In this document: in pieces, positions 1 to 4,578 of the stretch
Layout: the number at the start of each line of letters is the position of its first letter
Numbering within the stretch: position 1 is the first letter of the stretch
Assembly (NCBI GenBank): GCA_902796775.1
Contig: CADBQK010000366.1
Location: forward strand, 1-6,177
DNA length: 6,177 nt
Direction: 5' to 3'
Source: an uncultured Lachnospiraceae bacterium
Lineage (GTDB): Bacteria; Bacillota_A; Clostridia; Lachnospirales; Lachnospiraceae
The notes under the pieces: model-generated
Seen by the model: only the letters and a program-made list of their open reading frames with translations
What the model was told of the DNA's origin: nothing
Database searches by the model: none
Made by a program: the position numbers and the translations under genes

Positions 1-202
1 CAATGCGATTCACAGCGGCTTCAATATCATAAAGAGGCAGAGCGACATTCGACTCCGCGATGATGTGGCAGATTCCATGCCCCAGAAGAACTTCCACGGC
101 AATGCGGGGATCATCAACTTGCCTGTACGCAAGATCCACGATGGCTCCGGCAATCCGGTCAGCCTGCTTGTCAGGATGTGATGGATTAACTTTTTCAAAC
201 AT
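1..202 (-). CDS. metK: S-adenosylmethionine synthetase (methionine adenosyltransferase), N-terminal 67 codons only
   Basis: The product would make S-adenosylmethionine from methionine and ATP in the cytoplasm. Only residues 1-67 are visible; the gene runs off the left edge. Residues 8-12 read SHPDK, matching the GHPDK signature near the N-terminus of all bacterial MetK proteins, whose His and Asp lie at the active site. It is followed by QADRIAGAIVDL, matching the usual ADQISDAVLD, then PRIAVEVLL, matching the family RVACET segment, and an AESN stretch in place of the usual GEIT. The protein starts a few residues before the motif, so it is a short, divergent version like those in phages rather than the host housekeeping enzyme. 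The ATG at 200-202 is preceded by AAAGGA at 213-218, 10 nt away. It follows the regulator gene across a 137-base control region, so it probably opens a new transcription unit, perhaps feeding a phage DNA methyltransferase outside the window. Family assignment is firm; catalytic completeness cannot be judged. Confidence 0.86.
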   Translation of the reverse strand, partial: MFEKVNPSHPDKQADRIAGAIVDLAYRQVDDPRIAVEVLLGHGICHIIAESNVALPLYDIEAAVNRI

Positions 203-227
203 AGGGGATCTATCCTTTCATGAAGAA

Positions 228-257
228 AGCCCCACAGATCTGGGAATCCGTGAGGCT
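228..257 (-). promoter_or_regulatory. Leader hairpin ahead of the metK-like gene
   Basis: Read on the minus strand, bases 257-245 pair with 240-228 around the 4-nt loop CCCA, giving 13 pairs of which three are G-U. On the plus strand those three become mismatches, so the structure fits RNA made leftward. It ends 9 nt before the AAAGGA ribosome binding site and is followed by UUUCUUC, only a weak U-tract. A smaller alternative helix, CUUUC (229-225) with GAAAG (219-215), would partly cover the ribosome binding site and shares two bases with the large hairpin. It could be a leaky terminator, a translation control element, or an RNA stabiliser. It does not resemble a SAM riboswitch that I know. 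Confidence 0.5.
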
Positions 258-275
258 ACTTTTTATTATTCGCTG

Positions 276-291
276 ACTATACTATATCATA
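276..291 (-). promoter_or_regulatory. Candidate -10 region of an activator-dependent promoter for the metK-like gene and downstream genes
   Basis: The minus strand carries overlapping -10-like hexamers: TATGAT (291-286), TATAGT (286-281) and TATAGT (281-276). No good -35 hexamer lies 16-18 bases upstream; that position is instead next to the three TGTCC repeats at 301-327. A usable -10 with a missing -35 and phased repeats upstream is typical of promoters needing an activator. The start site would fall near 265-275, leaving a leader of about 65-70 nt before the ATG at 202. Exact -10 choice is uncertain. Confidence 0.45.
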
Positions 292-300
292 ACTGGCAGG

Positions 301-327
301 TGGACATCTTAGGACAAAGTAGGACAT
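301..327 (-). repeat. Three TGTCC repeats spaced exactly 10 bp, candidate activator binding sites
   Basis: On the minus strand the heptamers ATGTCCT (327-321), TTGTCCT (317-311) and ATGTCCA (307-301) follow each other with a 10-bp period, placing them on one face of the helix. They lie between the stop codon of the DUF1492/ArpU-type regulator and a -10-like sequence. Position and phasing suggest binding sites for a transcription activator; the adjacent regulator is the natural candidate. The repeats are seen directly; binding is inference. Confidence 0.65.
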
Positions 328-339
328 TTCGGGCGCATT

Positions 340-765
340 TTAGATTTTAATCGGGAAATCAGGAAGTATTACATGCAGCAATGCACCGTTATGCCACCTG
401 CGTATTGTCCTTGCATCAGCATTTAACTTGTCACCGATCTGCTCCCATGTCAGGTTGTGGATGTAACGGTAGCGAAGGACCATGCGCTCATCAATGTCAG
501 AAACAGATGCAATAACCTCTCGTATCTGCTGCTTGAGATCGATCAGAATATCGATTTCATGGTTTATCTTCTCTTCCAATTGATAAATCTTTTCCACACT
601 CCGCACAAAGGAAGAATCACCAGACCTAGATGTCTGTACCTTATCTCCCAGGATCGGTGAAGATATGCTGCTTGCCATTCCCCGCAGTCTGGCAACTTCC
701 TCGATGTCACTGTTTATTTTCTGATCCAGCCGGTAAGCCTGCCGAAGATATTCTTTATTCGTCAT
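340..765 (-). CDS. Phage transcriptional regulator of the DUF1492/ArpU type with sigma region 4-like HTH
   Basis: A 141-residue protein. Residues 5-27 and about 54-90 are heptad-like, rich in charged residues, Leu and Ile, and probably form helices or a coiled coil. Residues 94-126 (ERMVLRYRYIHNLTWEQIGD through TIRRWHNGAL) are a helix-turn-helix of the sigma-70 region 4 type, the hallmark of DUF1492 and ArpU-like proteins of Firmicute phages. Members usually sit between the replication module and the packaging genes and are thought to switch on later transcription. Here the gene is followed by a control region with phased TGTCC repeats, a likely target. The ATG at 763-765 has an AAGGAGG ribosome binding site shortly upstream (about 775-781), and the first 11 bases overlap the end of the 75-residue gene, so translation is probably coupled. 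Family call is good; direct evidence of activator function is absent. Confidence 0.8.
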   Translation of the reverse strand: MTNKEYLRQAYRLDQKINSDIEEVARLRGMASSISSPILGDKVQTSRSGDSSFVRSVEKIYQLEEKINHEIDILIDLKQQIREVIASVSDIDERMVLRYRYIHNLTWEQIGDKLNADARTIRRWHNGALLHVILPDFPIKI

Positions 766-982
766 AGATGCCCGCCTCCTTTTTCAATTTCCGAAGTATG
801 ACGCTTCCGTCCATGCCGGTCAGTTTTTCAAACCAGTCGGATAGAAAAAACCTCTCACAATTATCTCTTACACTTTGTGAGTAAATGCTTTCTGGTTGCT
901 TTTCTAACTTATGTACTGCCAGTCGCCAGTCCTTGACGGCCTTAAGAACGATAGCATTTCTAAGCATTTCATAAGGATCCAT
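755..982 (-). CDS. Conserved small phage protein of unknown function (75 aa)
   Basis: I cannot name a function. The product is a 75-residue soluble, probably helical protein with no membrane segment or signal peptide. Recognisable points are MDPYEML-NAIV at the start, an ERFFLSDWFEKLTGMDG segment at residues 43-59, and a basic LRKLKKE stretch near the end. I recall similar small proteins directly before DUF1492-type regulators in Firmicute phages, so this position is typical. The ATG at 980-982 is preferred over an in-frame ATG six codons upstream (1000) because GGAGGT at 988-993 sits 5 nt before it, and the upstream ATG would place this ribosome binding site inside the gene. Its last 11 bases overlap the regulator gene, implying coupled expression. 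It might act with the regulator or the VRR-NUC nuclease, but nothing in the sequence decides this. Confidence 0.78.
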   Translation of the reverse strand: MDPYEMLRNAIVLKAVKDWRLAVHKLEKQPESIYSQSVRDNCERFFLSDWFEKLTGMDGSVILRKLKKEAGIYDE

Positions 983-1026
983 TAAACACCTCCAAATCAA
1001 ATGATATTTGTCAGAGGCTCACTGTT

Positions 1027-1314
1027 TCATTGTTCATCGAAGACCGCAAGAATGGCTTTTACGTCTTCCACGGAGCGAACGATAAGGGCTGTACCTCCAG
1101 CAGCATTGATCTTTCGGATGACTGCCTCCTGAAGCTTAGTGGGTTTTCCTTTCGCAGTCTTAACTTCGAATCCGAAGAAGTGACCCTTGTAGCAACAGAT
1201 AATGTCTGGTATCCCATTGGCACCGTAAGGGCCGCCATGCTCCTTCCAACAAAAGCACCTCTCCATAGTTCTCAGATGTGTCAAAATTGCCCTCACAATA
1301 TCAGCTTCCAGCAT
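1027..1314 (-). CDS. VRR-NUC domain nuclease (95 aa)
   Basis: A stand-alone VRR-NUC protein of the PD-(D/E)XK nuclease superfamily, the fold also found at the C-terminus of FAN1. The motif is complete: glycine-rich HGGPYGANGIPD with Asp37, then FGFEVKTAKG with Glu50 and Lys52, then Gln62 in TKLQEAVI, followed by the AALIV-type strand GGTALIVRSVEDV. These are the metal-binding and catalytic positions of the family. At 95 residues it has the usual size of phage single-domain versions. In phages it usually lies in the replication module and is thought to cut branched DNA intermediates; that role here is inference. The ATG at 1312-1314 follows an AGAGGAG ribosome binding site by 8 nt. The gene lies just downstream of the repeat-rich region that I propose as an origin. 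Many related phages carry a SNF2/DEAD-type helicase gene directly after it; none is present here. Confidence 0.88.
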   Translation of the reverse strand: MLEADIVRAILTHLRTMERCFCWKEHGGPYGANGIPDIICCYKGHFFGFEVKTAKGKPTKLQEAVIRKINAAGGTALIVRSVEDVKAILAVFDEQ

Positions 1315-1434
1315 AAAATCATCTCCTCTAAGCGTCTTCTACCACACGTTTTTGCCATATTGCCGGTTATTGAACAGGTTATTATTTATCACCACAGGCT
1401 GTTTGACAGGTCCATTTGACAGACCCGTCAAAAG

Positions 1435-1459
1435 AAAACCCAGTAAAATCAAGGGTTTT
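1435..1459 (+). repeat. Stem-loop A with conserved 11-nt loop
   Basis: AAAACCC (1435-1441) pairs perfectly with GGGTTTT (1453-1459) around the loop AGTAAAATCAA. Bases 1439-1458 are repeated exactly at 1603-1622. The right arm shares its four T with the left 23-bp inverted repeat. On the minus strand the hairpin is followed by CTTTT, so a weak terminator is a possible alternative reading. Confidence 0.6.
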
Positions 1460-1579
1460 GACAGGCTTGACAGCAAAAAAGCCATTTTTACGAGAATTAT
1501 TTTTAGAAAAAACATATATTTACGCGTGGAAGAAATAATATATATAGAAATAGGGATTTTGCTGTCAAGCCTGTCAAAA
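1456..1579. repeat. Perfect 23-bp inverted repeat around an AT-rich core
   Basis: Bases 1456-1478 are the exact reverse complement of 1557-1579. Each arm contains two TTGACAG heptamers in tandem with a 9-bp period, and ends in AAAA on the inside. The arms are separated by 78 bp of very AT-rich DNA with one GC island, ACGCGT (1522-1527), close to the centre. The symmetry suggests two facing dimers or oligomers of a DNA-binding protein on both sides of a melting region. Confidence 0.8.
1541..1568 (-). promoter_or_regulatory. Candidate vegetative promoter towards the VRR-NUC gene
   Basis: On the minus strand the consensus -35 TTGACA (1568-1563), part of an iteron, is followed after 16 nt by TATATA (1546-1541); the same tract also offers TATATA with an 18-nt spacer. 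Transcription would start near 1534 and reach the nuclease ATG after about 220 nt, passing stem-loop A. If the iterons bind a protein, that protein would compete with RNA polymerase here. Confidence 0.4.
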
Positions 1580-1596
1580 TTGGTTGGTTGAGATGC

Positions 1597-1625
1597 CTGA
1601 AGCCCAGTAAAATCAAGGGTTTCAG
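1597..1625 (+). repeat. Stem-loop B with conserved 11-nt loop
   Basis: CTGAAGCCC (1597-1605) pairs with GGGTTTCAG (1617-1625) in nine pairs including one G-T, around the same loop AGTAAAATCAA as stem-loop A. The outer stem bases differ from those of A yet still pair, which points to a selected structure on the plus strand; on the minus strand the wobble becomes an A-C mismatch. No T-run follows it, so it is not an obvious terminator. Confidence 0.6.
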
Positions 1626-1639
1626 AGCTTTTGACAGAC

Positions 1640-4120
1640 TCAAGCCAATATTTCTCCGAGCTGCAGACCCTGTAAAATACGTTTCCGTCCAACCTTATCA
1701 ACGCTACGATGTGTACCGGGACAGGCGTTCAAAATCTGCAGCACAAATTTATTCTGTGCATATGGTTTTAATCCACTCTCTTCACAATAGGCTTTGTAAG
1801 CATTGAACAGCTCCGTGGATCCGCAGACAAAATCTTCACCGATCTCACAGCATTCCTTGATAAAGGAGAGCACAGAATCACTGTCTTCTCGATACTGCTG
1901 CAGCTCTGCCTTGTTTGCTTCCGTCTCGGAAAAGCGATAGTGGTTAACTATAAGCCGCTTTAAACCCTCCAGGGCAAAGATGAAGATGCCATCCGCTTCC
2001 AGACGCAGCTTATCCAAAAGGTCCGGATCCTTTTTATCTTCAGGCACAGCATGATCGAATCGAATAATGATGAGCCTGCGGTAAAAGCCCTCTGAGCGGT
2101 CGCCGTAGTTTTTGGGTATGGTATTACATGAAAACAAAAGCCGTGCCGTGGACTGGAAAGAGAAAGGGTTCTTGTTCTTCTTCTCCACTGTCAGATAGTC
2201 TTCGCCGACAAGGGCCTTAAAGATGCCATTGTCATCGAGGTTCTTTGTAGGCAGATCAGCAAAGATGTTTGCCAGCTTCCCGAAGAGCTCTGCCGTCTTG
2301 AACCGTTCATTTAAAGCCTGCCAGGAGACATTGGACACATTCTCCTTGCCCAGCAGGATCTCGTTTAACACAAGCAGGAGCTGTGACTTACCAGCTCCGC
2401 CCTCACCCACAATGACAAAACACTTCTGTGCCCGTGTAACAGGAACAAGAAAATATCCCATCATTTCCTGGATAAGCGGGATCTGGTTTTTGTCGATGAC
2501 CTCCTCCAGGTACTGGCGAAACCTTGGGCATTCTGCCTCCGGCTGGTAGCTGACATTTAACTGTACGGTGCTGTAGTAGTCCGGTGTATGTGGTATCAGG
2601 GTATCTTCGAGCACGTTGTAGAGTCCGTTCTTTACATTGATGATATAGGGATTGGAGTTCAGTTCATGGATGCTCCGCTGGATGTTCAGCCTCCACTGTT
2701 TTTCTGCGTCTACGATCTGATTCATTTTGCATTCATGAGAGATCATCTTGTCGCGGGTGATCTTCTGGGCTTGCATTTGGGTCATCTCCCGGTACGCGCC
2801 ACCTTCATAGCGGTAGTACTGCTCCGCTGCATAAAAGACCTGCTGCACCTCTGCAAGATGGTCTGCCAGTATGCCAGGAAGGAACCGCAGTCCTCCTGCC
2901 TCAGTGGGCTCATACCACAGTGGCAGTGTGTCCTCTACCTTGTGCATCCTGGACTTTAAGCCTGCCTGGTGTTTTTTGCTCGCCTGCCGGTATTCCCCTG
3001 AAAGGGATCGAAGGATCTGGGTCTTTAACTTAAACCGGTCTTTCAGCTCATAATTAATAATGCCTTCAGCAATCGAGACGCTCTGGTTAAACAGATACCG
3101 CTGCACAAACTGCGTCAACGTCTTAAGATCCGCCATCTCATCCCCTGTGAAGGGCAGGTCCGCGATCACAGCGCGCAATCCCTCCAGGCTCATGGGACGA
3201 TAACACAATGCCGCTGGAGACTTGCATGCACACCCTCCGTCCACAAGTCGTTGACACTTGTATCCCTTCTCTGCAATGACCCGGCAGGTGATCGGTCGGG
3301 TACCGCTGGCTAGAAAGTGGTTGATCTTCTTTTGAGTCTCTTCTTCTTTGTAGCCGGGATAACTTGAAGAGAGATGGTGGATCATGTCTGTGCCGCCTTC
3401 AAATGGTGCTAGATTTGTAATCATGGCATACCAGTCGTGTTCCGGAAGTGTTGCCGCATCATCCCGGCAATGCCGAATAAAGTCACACTCATGGAGAACA
3501 ATATCCAGGCCCTTCTCATCTCCCTTCATCCGTTCGATGGGGGCATCCTCCACTGGCGGCATCAACTCCGAGATCTGCTGCTGGGTGTAACGCCGCTCCG
3601 GGTGAAAAAGGATACAGGATACTTTGATAGGATCCTGCTTACAGTGATTAAAACCTGGCAGCCGCATAACACGCGACTCGTTGACGCACATAGGATCGCC
3701 CTCGAAGTGTTTGACCAGCTGTTTTTGGATATTCCGAAATCTGGCGACGTCCCCATCCTTCACAAACCAGTAGGTGTGAAGGGATTTCCGGGTCTTAATA
3801 ATCATGGATGGCGGAAGAGGAAATGCATCGATGCGCTTTTTCTGCTCTTTAAAGCTGGCCTTGTCCATCTCCACAAATTGGGCATTAATCCGGGTAATGT
3901 TCTCATCGTTATGGCCGCCGAAGTTCACCGTAAAAAAGATACCCCGGTTCATGGCATTGTGGTTTCGAAGAACCTCCTCCATACTGGCGTACTTTCCGCA
4001 TTCAACCGTATACTTTGCCCCAGGAAAGATCCCCTCGTCACGGTCTTCAAACACACGAAGGCATACTTTCTCATCCGCATTGAATAAGCTGTTCAGCACT
4101 TCCTGCGCTGTAATATCCAT
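1640..4120 (-). CDS. Phage primase-helicase: AEP-type primase domain plus SF3 ATPase (P4/D5 family)
   Basis: An 826-residue protein that should make primers and unwind DNA at the replication fork. Residues about 25-190 resemble the RepB/Primase_2-type archaeo-eukaryotic primase: an acidic motif QFVEMD (82-87), a KTRKSLHTYW motif (109-118) and a basic RVMRLPGFNHCK motif (150-161). A cysteine cluster at 279-306 (C-x9-C-x7-C-x-C-x6-C) probably binds metal. The C-terminal SF3 helicase of the P4/D5 family has Walker A GEGGAGKS (572-579), a Walker B-like NIFADLP (618-624), motif C around LLFSCNTIPKN (661-671) and RSEGFYRRL (675-683) with likely arginine fingers. Both activities look intact. The ATG at 4118-4120 overlaps the upstream stop as TGATG; a GTG one codon earlier (4123) is an alternative start, GGAGGT at 4130-4135 being 9 nt or 6 nt away. 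The DNA just after its stop carries the proposed origin, a likely target of this protein. Confidence 0.93.
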   Translation of the reverse strand: MDITAQEVLNSLFNADEKVCLRVFEDRDEGIFPGAKYTVECGKYASMEEVLRNHNAMNRGIFFTVNFGGHNDENITRINAQFVEMDKASFKEQKKRIDAFPLPPSMIIKTRKSLHTYWFVKDGDVARFRNIQKQLVKHFEGDPMCVNESRVMRLPGFNHCKQDPIKVSCILFHPERRYTQQQISELMPPVEDAPIERMKGDEKGLDIVLHECDFIRHCRDDAATLPEHDWYAMITNLAPFEGGTDMIHHLSSSYPGYKEEETQKKINHFLASGTRPITCRVIAEKGYKCQRLVDGGCACKSPAALCYRPMSLEGLRAVIADLPFTGDEMADLKTLTQFVQRYLFNQSVSIAEGIINYELKDRFKLKTQILRSLSGEYRQASKKHQAGLKSRMHKVEDTLPLWYEPTEAGGLRFLPGILADHLAEVQQVFYAAEQYYRYEGGAYREMTQMQAQKITRDKMISHECKMNQIVDAEKQWRLNIQRSIHELNSNPYIINVKNGLYNVLEDTLIPHTPDYYSTVQLNVSYQPEAECPRFRQYLEEVIDKNQIPLIQEMMGYFLVPVTRAQKCFVIVGEGGAGKSQLLLVLNEILLGKENVSNVSWQALNERFKTAELFGKLANIFADLPTKNLDDNGIFKALVGEDYLTVEKKNKNPFSFQSTARLLFSCNTIPKNYGDRSEGFYRRLIIIRFDHAVPEDKKDPDLLDKLRLEADGIFIFALEGLKRLIVNHYRFSETEANKAELQQYREDSDSVLSFIKECCEIGEDFVCGSTELFNAYKAYCEESGLKPYAQNKFVLQILNACPGTHRSVDKVGRKRILQGLQLGEILA

Positions 4121-4566
4121 CACAAGGTAACCTCCAAATCAAAGTATCGGATCATCTTTCCCAGTCGTTTCGCTTCATGCTCCTCTGCTGCCATACCTGG
4201 AGATAATCCTTTTTTGTCAGTAAAAATCCACACCTCATCACACAGAGCTAATAAGGCAAGACCAAACACTGTACCAAGTTCACGCTCTTTGGGCACATCG
4301 TCCCGAAGGATCTGTGGATAGAGCAAATGGCTGGCGATCGGCATACAGCCTTGTTTGATAACATACTGGCAACATCGTACTGCCCTCGATACATTCCTCT
4401 TTACGTCCCCGGCATAGCGGCTTGCTACATATACCTTTGGTCTATTTCGTATCTCATATCTTCGGTTCCAGTTCTCTTTCTGCCGGGTCCGATATTCTCG
4501 CATAACTCTGGACAAAGCCATGCCGGCAGTCGGATCACTGTACCCTTCATGGTTTTTATATCCCAT
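4120..4566 (-). CDS. Nucleoside 2-deoxyribosyltransferase-like protein (DUF4406/DUF7768 type) with phage N-terminal extension
   Basis: A 148-residue protein in two parts. Residues 1-42 (GYSDPTAGMALSRVMREYR, then basic) match a short phage element with a YxDPTA motif that I recall also as a separate small protein; they are probably helical and charged. Residues 43-148 are a Rossmann-like fold of the nucleoside 2-deoxyribosyltransferase-like superfamily: KVYVASRYAGD at the first strand, PIASHLLYPQILRDD, ERELGTVFGLALLALCDEVWIF and SPGMAAEEHEAKRLGKMIRYF. Family relatives act on or bind nucleotides or nucleosides, and a role in the nucleotide pool is plausible, but no substrate can be read from the sequence. 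The ATG at 4564-4566 follows an AAGAGGT ribosome binding site (4573-4579) by 6 nt. It starts 12 nt after the polymerase stop and its own stop overlaps the primase-helicase start, so the three genes form one operon. Confidence 0.8.
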   Translation of the reverse strand: MGYKNHEGYSDPTAGMALSRVMREYRTRQKENWNRRYEIRNRPKVYVASRYAGDVKRNVSRAVRCCQYVIKQGCMPIASHLLYPQILRDDVPKERELGTVFGLALLALCDEVWIFTDKKGLSPGMAAEEHEAKRLGKMIRYFDLEVTL

Positions 4567-4578
4567 CGTGTTACCTCT

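Larger units (their letters stand above)
1402..1640. other. Candidate phage replication origin with TTGACAG iterons
   Basis: This gene-free stretch (1315-1639) lies between the primase-helicase and VRR-NUC genes. TTGACAG occurs on the plus strand at 1403-1409, 1416-1422, 1458-1464, 1467-1473 and 1631-1637, and on the minus strand at 1562-1568 and 1571-1577. A one-mismatch minus-strand copy is at 1426-1432. The outermost right copy overlaps the primase-helicase stop codon. Copies lie on both sides of a 78-bp core (1479-1556) with about 24% G+C, containing runs of A and T and a TATATATA tract. Short iterons beside an AT-rich unwinding region next to the gene of a primase-helicase recall the P4-type origin, where the alpha protein binds such repeats. 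A regulator operator is the main alternative. The part from 1315 to 1401 is a leader for the nuclease gene and holds only a GGTTATT direct repeat (1365-1371, 1377-1383). Confidence 0.55.

Noticed and set aside
203..275. A SAM riboswitch, especially an SMK box, ahead of the metK-like gene
   Set aside because: The leader is short, with one long hairpin and no strong pairing of an anti-Shine-Dalgarno segment as in SMK, and the multi-helix SAM-I core is absent.
983..1000. An upstream in-frame ATG adding six residues to the 75-residue protein
   Set aside because: The strong GGAGGT at 988-993 would then lie inside the gene, while it is perfectly placed for the ATG at 980-982.
1381..1397. A DnaA box in TTATCACCACAGG
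   Set aside because: It has extra bases compared with TTATCCACA, so it is not a match, and it stands alone.
1339..1701. A 120-codon open frame on the minus strand across the repeat region
   Set aside because: It overlaps the end of the primase-helicase gene in another frame, its product mostly translates the repeats, and it has no convincing domain. The region is better explained as a non-coding origin or operator.
3437..4087. A 216-codon open frame on the plus strand, antisense to the primase-helicase gene
   Set aside because: The minus-strand frame encodes clear primase motifs over the same bases; the plus-strand product has no recognisable domain and I saw no good ribosome binding site. 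It is a shadow of a well-conserved gene.
4130..4143. The 14-bp string ACCTCCAAATCAAA shared with 988-1001
   Set aside because: Both copies contain the complement of a ribosome binding site ahead of a minus-strand gene, and one is part of a coding end. Chance plus the shared GGAGGT explains it well enough.
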